Shown: in pieces, positions 22,974 through 33,500 of the stretch | How positions within the stretch are numbered: the stretch's first letter is position 1 | Layout: the number at the start of each line of letters is the position of its first letter | Assembly (NCBI GenBank): GCA_023389035.1 | Contig: JAEWFC010000038.1 | Coordinates: 248,001-312,000, forward strand | Reading direction: 5' to 3' | DNA length: 64,000 nt | From: Acidobacteriota bacterium | Lineage (GTDB): Bacteria; Acidobacteriota; Blastocatellia; Pyrinomonadales; Pyrinomonadaceae | Notes under the pieces: generated by a model | The model's input: the letters and a program-made list of their open reading frames with translations, nothing else | Told to the model about the DNA's origin: nothing | Databases searched by the model: none | Position numbers and translations under genes: made by a program

Positions 22974-24920
22974 TCAAATTGCGAGGCCGATCTTCGAGAG
23001 AAGCTCACGGTAACGAGGCTCATCCCGCAGGGTTTCGAATTCGGGTGCCGCCGCCGCCCAAGTTGTCCACGGGTGGCGCTCGCCGAGCGACCGTTCGAGC
23101 CAATAGACCGCACGCTCTTTGTCACCAAGGTAAGTTGAGAGATATGCCATATTGTGGGGATTTGTGCCAGATGGGTTATCACGCCATTCGTGAAGCAGGG
23201 ACCGGATGGCCTCATGAGCGTCACCGTTCGCAGCTTTTTCTCTGACCACTTCGGCGAGAGGACGATTACCATCAAGCTCCAAGCTCAGCACGATCTCACG
23301 GACAGCCTCGTCTTTGCGACCTGATTGCCAGAGAGTTCGCGACAAAAGCCAGCGTGTTCCCCCGACATTCTCGTCGAGCTCCAGTGTTTTGCGAAACTGA
23401 AGCTCGGCTTGCTCAAAGTCTTTGCTGCAGAAATGTGCCATTCCGAGGTTCATATTCGCGGTGATCGAAAGCGGATCGAGATCTAGCGAGCGTTCGAAAG
23501 CCTTCACCGCTTCGTCAAAGCGCCTGGTCCGGATCAAAAGAGCTCCGTAACGCATGTGAGCGATGGACGAATTTGGGGCGTTAGCAACGGCGAGTTTCAA
23601 GGACTCTTCGGCACCCTTCCAATTCCAGTCACTGCCCATCTGTATCGTTCCGAGCGTGATGAGAGCGTCGGGCGATCCGGGTTTCAGCTCGAGAGCGCGC
23701 TGCAGATTATCTTTTGCCTTGGCAATGACCTCCGGCGAGACATCGATGTTGTAGTTGAAGATAAGGTGCTGAGTATCCGCGAGGCCGGAGTACGCCTCCG
23801 AGAAGTTCGGGTCGAGTTTGGCTGCCTCGGTGAAGTAGTCGATGGCACGGTAAAGTGACGGAGCATCGCGTTTATTCCAAAAGTACCTGCCCCGCAAGTA
23901 AGCTTCGTAGGCCTCGGAGTTTTCGGTTGGCCGCGACGCAAGCTCCTGCTGTGCGATACCCTCGGACCTCAGCGAACTCACGACCTTTCCCGCGATAATG
24001 TCCTGCAGGTTCAGGATCTGATCGGCATGCCCGTCGAACTGCTCAGACCACAGATGTTCGCCGCTGCTGACGCGGATCAGCTGCAGCGTTACACGAAGGC
24101 GATCGCCTTCTTGTTGGATTCGGCCGTCGAGAACAGCATCTACCTTAAGTGAGCGCCCCGCTTCGACCACATCTACATCGCCCGACCCAAACGATAGGAC
24201 CGCATGTGTTGGCCGAACGATCATCTCGTTTTGGTTTCCGAGACGCGTGATCAATGCATCGGTGATCCGCAGTCGAAGCTCTTCGTCATCGTTGTTCCCG
24301 GAAAACGATCTGACCGGAAGAACCGCGATCGAACGGATGGCCGTCGATTCGGAGCCGGTCTCAGCATTGTTGAACGCCGAAAATAGAAACACTCCGGCCG
24401 ATAGGATCAGTGCGGTAGCGGCGATCAGGAATATTGCTCTTGGTGACCGCAGTCCCGCCCCTGAGCCGACCGAAAGCGACCGGTCCGCCTTCGGATCGAT
24501 GGACGGTTCGTCTTCGATCTCGATCACGGTCTTCGTTGACGAATATTTTTCGATCACCGTTTCGGCATCGACAGGTTCCCGTACTTCGCCTGCAAATCGA
24601 TAGCCGCGGCGCGGAACCGTCTTGATCACATCCGACTGCCCGAGATCGCTCAGCGTTTTACGCAGCAGATAAATGTTATGGGTTAGGTTGGTCTCCTCGA
24701 CGAATGAACCGTTCCAAACATGGTCGAAGATCTCCTGTTTCGTTACGACGTCACCCTGCCGTGTGATCAGCAAACAGAGGAGGTCGATCGCCTTGGGAGG
24801 GAGACGAACATTCTCTTCATCACACCATAAGAGTCGATTTCTGGTGTCGAGGCGGCAGTTCCCGAAGGCTACCAAGTCACTGCATTCATTGCGTTTATCG
24901 AGTTCTGAGGAATTACTCAT
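22974..24920 (-). CDS. Membrane-bound winged-helix regulator with TPR repeats
   Basis: A 648-residue one-component regulator of the CadC/ToxR layout. An OmpR-type winged helix lies at about residues 18-110 (FGNCRLDTRNRLLW ... VWNGSFVEETNLTHNIYLLR ... DVIKTVPRRGYRFAGEV). A membrane helix follows at about 165-188 (AIFLIAATALILSAGVFLFSAF). Outside it is a TolB-N/FlgO-like domain (SIAVLPVRSFSGNN ... VDAVLDGRIQQEGDRLRVTL), then at least six tetratricopeptide repeats (for example ALELKPGSPDALITLGTIQM). It could sense an envelope or solute signal and act on DNA directly. The ATG at 24920 is preferred over a TTG two codons upstream. Such proteins are numerous in Acidobacteriota. The target genes are not evident. 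Confidence 0.85.
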   Translation of the reverse strand: MSNSSELDKRNECSDLVAFGNCRLDTRNRLLWCDEENVRLPPKAIDLLCLLITRQGDVVTKQEIFDHVWNGSFVEETNLTHNIYLLRKTLSDLGQSDVIKTVPRRGYRFAGEVREPVDAETVIEKYSSTKTVIEIEDEPSIDPKADRSLSVGSGAGLRSPRAIFLIAATALILSAGVFLFSAFNNAETGSESTAIRSIAVLPVRSFSGNNDDEELRLRITDALITRLGNQNEMIVRPTHAVLSFGSGDVDVVEAGRSLKVDAVLDGRIQQEGDRLRVTLQLIRVSSGEHLWSEQFDGHADQILNLQDIIAGKVVSSLRSEGIAQQELASRPTENSEAYEAYLRGRYFWNKRDAPSLYRAIDYFTEAAKLDPNFSEAYSGLADTQHLIFNYNIDVSPEVIAKAKDNLQRALELKPGSPDALITLGTIQMGSDWNWKGAEESLKLAVANAPNSSIAHMRYGALLIRTRRFDEAVKAFERSLDLDPLSITANMNLGMAHFCSKDFEQAELQFRKTLELDENVGGTRWLLSRTLWQSGRKDEAVREIVLSLELDGNRPLAEVVREKAANGDAHEAIRSLLHEWRDNPSGTNPHNMAYLSTYLGDKERAVYWLERSLGERHPWTTWAAAAPEFETLRDEPRYRELLSKIGLAI

Positions 24921-25059
24921 AAACAAATCAGAAATAAATCAAGCTTTTCGTTTCAGTTGCTGTTAAGAATTCTCGCGTCAATTAAAAACCGCAGCGGGGG
25001 CTGGAGCATCGGTGTGAGATCGACGTAGAGAGCGTTGAGTCGGCATTGTAGTCCGAAAA

Positions 25060-25338
25060 ATGGCGAATGCCAAGAAAATTTCTATTGTGACCGAGAGTTA
25101 CGAAGTAGTGGTCATCAGAACCCGAAGCGGCCCGCAACTTAGCGGCAACTGTGAGCAGTGCGGGACGGAAGTGAAGATGCACACACTCAACGATGCAGTT
25201 TCACAATTCGGAACATCCGACCTGCAAATTTTTCGGCTTGTCCAGAGCGGCAAGCTTCACTATATCGAAACCGCGAACCGGCATTTACTGATCTGTCGAA
25301 ACTCGCTTGTAGACTTGTTGAACGGAGCAAAGCAATGA
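25060..25338 (+). CDS. Small CxxC protein overlapping the delta-60 gene
   Basis: A 92-residue cytoplasmic protein. The N-terminal part carries a CEQC pair (Cys31, Cys34), preceded by beta strands (KISIVTESYEVVVI). The C-terminal part (LQIFRLVQSGKLHYIETANR and LICRNSLVDLL) looks like an excisionase/MerR-type helix-turn-helix, in which a short helix chooses a DNA groove. Its stop codon overlaps the start of the next gene (ATGA), so the two are translationally coupled. I do not know its role; regulating the surface-protein genes that follow is one possibility. Confidence 0.65.
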   Translation: MANAKKISIVTESYEVVVIRTRSGPQLSGNCEQCGTEVKMHTLNDAVSQFGTSDLQIFRLVQSGKLHYIETANRHLLICRNSLVDLLNGAKQ

Positions 25339-27497
25339 AGAAGAGTAATTATTTGATCATATTAACGATAGCCTTCGCAGTCATTCTGCACGCAACCGAT
25401 CGGCACGCATTCCATGGGGTTTCCGCAGCTGCTGATGGGGATCTCGATCCGGCGTTTGGGGCAGGCGGGATCGTTACGACCGATCTGAACGGCAATTCGC
25501 CAGACGTGGGTAACGGCGTTGTTGTACAAAGTGATGGGAAGATAATTGTTGCAGGTTCAACAGTAGTTACGGGCCAGCCGGCAGCTATCGGGCTTACCAG
25601 GTATAACTCAGACGGTTCGCTTGATACGAGCTTCGATAGCGACGGGAAGGTTACTACAACTGCCGGTGCGGGCATATCGGGCGAAGCGGTTGCTCTTCAG
25701 GCGGACGGCAAGATTGTCGTCGCCGGAGTAGGCAGGCCAGCCGGGCAATCCGATTTCGATTTTGTCGTAGCACGATACAACGCGAACGGTTCCCTCGACA
25801 CGTCGTTCGATTCAACCGGGGTGAATATCACCCGTTTTAGTACATTCGATGACGTCGCCCAGGCGGTCGCGATCCAGGATGACGGAAAGATCGTCGTGGC
25901 CGGCCAAAGCTTCACGGCGCAGACCGGTGGCACATCGCTGTTTGCGGTAGCTCGATACAACACCAACGGGTCGCTCGATAGCACCTTTGGCGGAGGTACC
26001 GGAAAGGTCACGACGTCTTTCGCTGCCGGAGCGGCGGACGCCCGAGCGGTCTTCATTCAGCCGGACGGAAAGATCGTGGCCGCCGGGACGCGGAATCTTG
26101 CCCGCTATATGAGTGACGGCACACTCGATACGACGTTCGGTGGAGCGGGCCGCGTCCTTATCAACGTTCAGGGAATAAACATCAACGCGGCCGCGCTGCA
26201 GCCTGACGGCAATATTCTCGCGGCCGGATTCGGCGAGATAGCACCTGCGAATTCAGGTTTCGCCGTCGTGCGTCTGACTGCGGAGGGCGTATTCGACAAC
26301 TCTTTCAATGGCACAGGACGATCCGTTATCGATGTCGGCCCCGAGCGAGACGAAGCCTACGCATTGACGCTGCAACCGAACGGAAAGATCATCTTGGCCG
26401 GCGGCAGCAATTTCACGCCCGTCTTTGCTCTGGCTCGGTTCAATTCGAACGGGACGCTTGACACTTCGTTTAGCGGGGACGGCATTGCCACCACGCCGTT
26501 CCCTATTTCAAATAGCCAGGCGCACGGTGTAGTGCTGCAGGCAGACGGAAAGATCATAGCACCCGGTCGTGCGGGAATCGGCCAGACGGGCGATGTCGCT
26601 GTCGCTCGTTATCAGAATGACGGCGGATCATCAGCGGTTCCGCGTCCGAGGCAGTTCGACTTCGACGGTGACGATAAGGACGACTTCTCTGTCTTCCGTC
26701 CGTCCGAGGGAAATTGGTATATCCAACGCAGCACTCAGGGACTGACCGTATTCAATTGGGGTTTGGCCGGGGATCGTCTGACGCCTGCTGATTTTGACGG
26801 AGACGGAAAGACCGACGTCGCGGTATGGCGCGAGGCCGCACAGTCTACTTTCTTTATCTTTCAGAGTGGTACGAACACCGTACGGATAGACGAATTCGGT
26901 GTTACCGGTGACCAACCGAGCGTGGTCGCGGATTTTGACGGTGACGGCAAGGCAGACCCGGCAGTATACCGTGAGGGTGCACAGAGCATGTTTTTCTATC
27001 GGGGCTCGGCCAACAACCCCGCCGGAAATATCACGTTCCTACCTTGGGGCACGAGCGGCGACAAGCCGGTTCGCGGCGATTTTGACGGTGATGGTACTCA
27101 GGACGCTGGGGTTTTCAGGCCGTCGAGTGCTGTTTGGATGATCCGCCGCAGTTCGGATGGTGCGTTGCAGCCTGCGTTTTGGGGGATCAGCAGCGACTTG
27201 ACCGTCGATGGTGACTTTGACGGTGACGGAAAGACTGACCCTGCAGTTTTTCGCGCGACGAATTCGACCTGGTACGTTCTGCAAAGCTCCAACGGACAGG
27301 CAAGCATACAGCAATGGGGAACAATATCGGACCGAGCAGCGCCCGCCGACTACGATGGCGACGGCCGAACCGACATAGCGATATGGCGTCCGAGCGACGG
27401 AAATTTCTGGGTCCTGCACAGCTCTACCAGCGGAGCGTCAGTGTTTAGATTCGGCGCTGTCGGTGACGAGCCGATCCCAGCTGCGTTTGTTAAGTAA
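25335..27497 (+). CDS. Secreted delta-60 repeat / VCBS-like repeat protein
   Basis: A 720-residue exported protein (signal peptide MKKSNYLIILTIAFAVILHA). Residues about 35-490 hold seven to eight delta-60 repeats, a beta-propeller-like unit of the type QADGKIVVAG...LARYNSDGSLDTSFDSDG. Residues about 500-720 hold FG-GAP/VCBS-like calcium-binding repeats with DFDGDGKTDVAVWR cores. Such proteins are surface or extracellular and often adhesive. The start at 25335 has GGAG upstream and overlaps the previous stop; a longer frame from 25158 would run over the upstream gene. No sorting signal is seen at the C-terminus. Confidence 0.88.
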   Translation: MKKSNYLIILTIAFAVILHATDRHAFHGVSAAADGDLDPAFGAGGIVTTDLNGNSPDVGNGVVVQSDGKIIVAGSTVVTGQPAAIGLTRYNSDGSLDTSFDSDGKVTTTAGAGISGEAVALQADGKIVVAGVGRPAGQSDFDFVVARYNANGSLDTSFDSTGVNITRFSTFDDVAQAVAIQDDGKIVVAGQSFTAQTGGTSLFAVARYNTNGSLDSTFGGGTGKVTTSFAAGAADARAVFIQPDGKIVAAGTRNLARYMSDGTLDTTFGGAGRVLINVQGININAAALQPDGNILAAGFGEIAPANSGFAVVRLTAEGVFDNSFNGTGRSVIDVGPERDEAYALTLQPNGKIILAGGSNFTPVFALARFNSNGTLDTSFSGDGIATTPFPISNSQAHGVVLQADGKIIAPGRAGIGQTGDVAVARYQNDGGSSAVPRPRQFDFDGDDKDDFSVFRPSEGNWYIQRSTQGLTVFNWGLAGDRLTPADFDGDGKTDVAVWREAAQSTFFIFQSGTNTVRIDEFGVTGDQPSVVADFDGDGKADPAVYREGAQSMFFYRGSANNPAGNITFLPWGTSGDKPVRGDFDGDGTQDAGVFRPSSAVWMIRRSSDGALQPAFWGISSDLTVDGDFDGDGKTDPAVFRATNSTWYVLQSSNGQASIQQWGTISDRAAPADYDGDGRTDIAIWRPSDGNFWVLHSSTSGASVFRFGAVGDEPIPAAFVK

Positions 27498-27560
27498 TGT
27501 CGCATCTTTGTGCTATTGAAGATCAATCGACCTCACCCTTCAACGTTCACAGGAGATATT

Positions 27561-30500
27561 ATGCCCTCCAACGCCTTTCGTATTATCGGGAAACTGACTT
27601 GTTGGATGCTATTGGTTTTGACGTTCGCCCTTCAAACCTTGGGGCAGCACACGAGCGTTGCCCCGGCCGGGGCGATCCCTAACGATCTGGTTGATCAGAC
27701 TTTCGGGTTTGGTACCGGTAGGGTCATCTATCCTATGGACGATACGGTAAGGGCGGACTCCATCGTTCGAAGCACAGCGGTACAGCCGGATGGCAAGATA
27801 GTCTTGGTCGCCGAGTGGACGACGTTTCCTATCTGGAGATGCGCGCTGATAAGGCTTGATGCAGCGGGAAATCTGGATCCTACATTCGGCACTAATGGCC
27901 GTGTCGCTACCGACATCCCAAACAGGACCTGCGAACCGCGTGATGTGATCATACAGCCTGACGGAAAGATCGTTGTCGCAGGCACCAGCCAAGGTGGATC
28001 GTTACAAGACCTTCTTCTTCTGCGATACAACCACGATGGTTCGCTCGACACCACGTTCGGCGGCGGCAATGGCATGGTCTTAACGGACGTAGGCGGCAGC
28101 GGCGTTGCAAATCTCGCTAACGCGGTCGCTCTCCAGACAGATGGCAAGATCATCGCCGCTGGTAGAGCCCAGACGGACGCTGCGGTCGTTAGGTATCACA
28201 TCGACGGCTCTCTCGACACAAGCTTTGATACAGATGGTATCCGCACCTTGTCCTTCGGGCCGGACACTGATGACGCTTCCGGGGTGGGCGTAACTCTTGA
28301 TGGAAAAATAGTTATTGCGGGAAATAGCGGCGTATTGACGTTTAACGGTAAGTTCGCAGCTGCGCGATTATTGGCAAACGGGTCGCTCGACACAAGTTTC
28401 GGTGATAATGGCGTAGCCATAACATCGTTTCTATCATCGAGCCGGGTAAACGACATGAAACTGCAGCCAGACGGTAAGATCGTAGCGGTCGGGGTTACCT
28501 ATACCGCAACCGAAATGGATATGGCAGCCGTGCGATTCAACGCGGATGGTTCGCTTGATACGTCGTTCAATGGCGACGGTAAAGTGACGACTTCGCTCAG
28601 CACGCTCAATGACGGCCCCTCGGACGAGGCTCATTCCGTGCTCCTGCAGACCGACGGCAAAATAGTCTTGGCCGGCATATCACGGGTAAATTCCTTCCCG
28701 AGCTCCGTTGTGGTGAATGCGGCCGTTCGCTACAACCCGAACGGTTCGCTTGACGACACCTTCGGTCGCGGCGGCATTTCGATTGGCCACCCGGGAAATG
28801 GTCTTGCTGCCGCACTGCAAGGCAATAGAATAATCCTGGCAGGTTCAATACCGATCGGAACTACCAATAGGAACATGATCAGCACGATGCGTTTCAGGTC
28901 GAACGGCAGTGTCGATACTGCCTTTTCGAGCGGTATCGTGCGGACGGCCATCGGAACGTCGAACGAAGAAGCGAATGCCGTCGCATTGCAATCAGATGGC
29001 AATATCGTTGCTGCGGGATTTAGTTTTTCAGCTGCGACAAACAACGACTTTGCCTTAGCCAGATATCACCCGCGGGGCGTCCTCGACACGTCGTTCGACT
29101 CCGACGGAATGGTAACGACCGCGATAGGCAGCGGCGACGACACGGCGCGCGACGTTGTTATCCAACCGGACGGCAAGATCATCGCTCTCGGATACTCGTT
29201 GGTCAGCGCGGCTAACTACGATCTCGCTCTAGTTCGCTACAACGCGGACGGTTCATTGGATACCGGATTCGGCGGCGGCGACGGGATCGTCATAACGCCC
29301 ATCGGCGCCGGTAATGATTTTGGCTCGGCCGTGCTATTACAACCCGACGGTAAAATAATCGCGTTCGGCGACAGCGTGATCGGCTCGTCACCGGATTTTT
29401 TTGTGGCCCGCTATCATCATGACGGCACCCTTGACACGTCCTTCGGAGGCGGAAACGGGTTCGTGATCACACCCCTCGCCACAATAGATCGGGCAACGAG
29501 CGCCGTCCTGCAGCCCGACGGCAAGATAATAGGTGCAGGCCGTGCGGGCGACGGTTCAACTGATGATTTCCTTATAGTTCGCTACAACGCCAATGGCTCG
29601 CTTGATACTACTTTTGACGGCGATGGCATTCTGACGACGGCGCTCAACGGTTTTGATTTTATTTCGACGGTCATACTACAACCCGACAGCAAGATCATCG
29701 CGGTCGGCAGCTCAGCCGCGCCGGCCGGCCTCAACGCGGTCGCCGTTGTTCGATATAACTCTGACGGCACGCTAGACCTAGGCTTTGGAACTGACGGGAA
29801 GGTGATCACGGATGTAAACCCGTCCGGCAATGATTCGGCAAGCGGTGTGGACCTGATGCCGGACGGTGACATCGTTATCGCGGGGCTAATAGAAGACTTT
29901 TTCAGTCAACGGGACTTCCTCATCCTCCGGTACGAGGCGGATGGAACGCTTGACGCGAGCTACGGGAGCAGCGGAATCGTCCAAACAGCCGCTAGCAGTC
30001 AGCTTGGTTCATCTGATGACTTTGCTCGCGATGTGATCGTACAACCCGACGGCAAGATCGTCGCCGCAGGCTTCGCAGTAGTCGACGGCAGCCGTGATTT
30101 TGCGATCGTTCGGTACGGCCATTCACCGGTCCCTGCAGCGATCACCTTCGTGGTAAATTCCCCGCTCGACACGATCGACGCCGCCCAAGGCGACGGTTTG
30201 TGCCGCGATGCTAACGGCAACTGTACTCTGCGAGCAGCGATCGATGAAAGTAACGCGATGCCGGGAACGGTCGCGACGATCAATTTTGAAATACCTGCGG
30301 CAGGAGTTCAGACCATTACGCTGTCATCTACACTGCTCGCATCAGAAACAGTAATTATTGACGGGTACACTCAGCCCGGCGCTACGCCAAACTCGCTCGA
30401 CGTCGGCAACAATGCAAACCTGCTGATCGACATCAATGGAAACGGCGGCAGCAGTTCGTTAATACAGTGTCTGGATCTCGCGTTGTTCAGCGTCGTCCGG

Positions 30501-33500
30501 GGTTTGGCGGTACGCAACTGCGATGTCAACTCGAGCGCGGTGGGGATCTACATTCGAGGGAGCGGCGTAGTTGAAGGAAACTTCGTCGGAACAGATCCGA
30601 CAGGCACGGCTGCCGAGGGCAATTCTATCGGGGTCTCGTGCACTTACTGTCGTGTCGGAGGTTCAACACCGGCATCGCGAAACCTCGTGTCGGGCAACAG
30701 CGTTACCGGGATAAGCGCCAGCGGCTCGATCCAGGGAAACTATGCCGGTACGGACAGAAGCGGCATGCTTCCGCTCGGCAATGCGATCGGCATCGTCGCT
30801 AGGGGTACCGCGGCCGTCGAAGGAAATCTGGTCGCGTTCAACACCGGCGTCGGGGTTCAAACAATCGATGGCTCGACTATTCGTGGAAATTCCGTTTTTT
30901 CTAACGGCGGGCTCGGCTTGGACGTCGGAACCGCCGGGGTCACCCCGAACGACAACTGTGACGCCAACGCGACTCAGAACTTTCCAATGATCGGCTCGGC
31001 GAATTCGAGCGGCGGCACCACAAACATAACAGGTATATTAACCGGTAAGGCGAATACGACATACACTCTCGAATTCTTTTCTAACACCGAGGGCGATCCG
31101 TCCGGACACGGCGAGGGCAGGACCTCGATCGGGACTGCTGACGTGACTACAACCGGCACTTGTAATGCGTTGATCGATGTTGACTTGCCGGTCGCTCTTT
31201 CGGCCGGCGAGCTCGTTACCGCAACGGCAATGAGCGCGACGGGAAGCACCTCCGAATTCTCAAACCATTTTCCCGTGGAGGGGCCACCGACACCGTTTGC
31301 AGACCTGTCTGTCTCGATCGTGGATGCACCCGATCCGGTCATCGAGGGAAAAAACCTTACCTACACTATAACGATCAGCAATGCAGGTCCTCGGACCGCG
31401 ACCGCATTTACCGTCACGGATACGCTGGACTTTAATGTATCGTTCGTGTCGGCGTCACCGGGATGTTCGCTGTTGGGCAACCAGGTGACCTGCAGTATTA
31501 CGGACCTTGCCAGCGGCTCGAGCACGAGCGTCGATATAGTGGTGGCGACGACTGTCTATGATGTGTTTTACACGGTCGATAACTCAGTTACGCTTTCTTA
31601 TTCCCAGGACTTTAACCCGGCCAATAATAGCGCAACCGCCTCAACCTACGTTGTCACGGGCGTTCCCAATACGGTGAACTATGCGTTCGTGACATCTACC
31701 GACGGCACACTCACCGATATGTCGTCCGGCACGACCACCTTGATCGGCGGAGACCTCAACGATGTCACTGCGATGGGAAACATCGGCTTTAGCTTTTGCT
31801 TTATGGGAGCGGAAGCGCCGAATTGCCGAGATACTTTTTCACTTAACGACAACGGACTGATCCGATTTGACGGCGGCAGTGTCGGTGCCGGAGAACCCTA
31901 TCAGCCGATCGGACAATTCGCCGCGCACCTGACCGCTTTCGCAACAAACCAGCGGACCCATGCGACCGGTAAGGTGCATTACAAAACGACCGGCAATGCC
32001 CCCGACCGCGTGCTCACTATTGAATGGCTAAATATGCAGTCAGATCCGGGCATCGGTGGAACTCCAGATCTGACATATCAGGTCCGTCTCTACGAAACGA
32101 CCGGCGTGATCGAGTACATCTATGGCCATATGCAATTAAGCTCCGCAGCTGCGGGCGACCCCAACTCGAACGATCCCCAAATCGGTTTTAGTGTCGGCAG
32201 TTTCTTCGGCCAGATCGGCACTGTAACGGCTGAACAAGACGGTAGTCCCGCACCGACTTACAACGGATTAACGGATACACCTGTAAACAATCTCTACACT
32301 GCGGGAACGATCGGTGCTTTAAGCTCCGGAGGCGAGGGCACACGCCGCGTCTTCCGTTTCATCCCGCCGGTTCCGGGCACGCCGACGGGCCTAACGGGAT
32401 CTAACGTTACGAAGGTTTCCGCAACTCTTGATTGGACGGACAATTCTAATAATGAGAACGGTTTTATGATCCTTCGCTCGACTGACGGGGTGACTTTCAA
32501 CCTGGACCGAAACCTGCAAAAGAATGTAAGTTCGACCAACATATCCAATCTCGAGCCGGGAACTAATTATATGTTCCGCGTCCATGCGGTTACCGAAGGC
32601 GGCCTGAGCAGCCCCGCAGAAGTTACCGTCTCGACCCTGCCGCCGGAGGAATTTGTTTCAGTTACCGATGGGAACTGGTTTACCGCGTCAACATGGAACC
32701 TGAATCGTATACCGACGGCAGGCGACAACGTGACGATCGCCGACGGGACTACCGTGACAGTCGCCGGTTTCGGCGAAGCTGTGAACCTTACGGTCGGACA
32801 ATCCGCGTCCGGTGTACTGCAGTTCAGCCCGACACAATCCGGAGCCGTGATCGTCAAGAATGCTGTGATCATGCCTAACGCTAGCGTCGCTTCTGCGGTT
32901 TCCGGTTCGCAGTCCCACACAGTGTACGTGCGCGGGAACCTGATAAACAATGGGATCTTAAGCGGCGATACAGCGACCGTCTACTTTTACAGTGGCGACC
33001 AGCCGCATACCTTCAGCGGATCGTCGCCGATGCCGTTGAGAAACCTGTTTCTCGCGTCCGGCCAAGACGTCTTGCTCGAAACGAATGCATCCATAACCGG
33101 ACAGCTCTTCCTCGGCACCGGGATATTGCGGGTCGCAGAGACGAGGACGCTGACGCTACGGCCGACATCGACCGTCGGCGGCGGCGGCGTGCAGAGCTAT
33201 GTGATCGGCGAACTGGCGCAAGAATTCGCAGCGGCCGGGGCGCGACTGTTTCCCGTCGGCACGGCAACCGGGTATTCACCGGTCACTGCCAACATCACGC
33301 AACTTAACACCGTACCGTCAACTCTGAAGGTGAAAGCGATCGATGGTGCTCATCCGAACGCCCCTAATCCGGCTGCTGCACTCGGACGATACTGGGCACT
33401 ATCGGAAACAGGCGATCTAACCGCAACGCTCGCCTTCAATTACCTGCAAACAGACGTTCCTGCGGTCAGCGAAGGAACCTTGGAGCTGAAGCGTTATTCA

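Noticed and set aside
25335..30120. Repetitive DNA considered as a satellite or mobile array
   Set aside because: The periodicity is that of coding delta-60 repeats in two intact reading frames.
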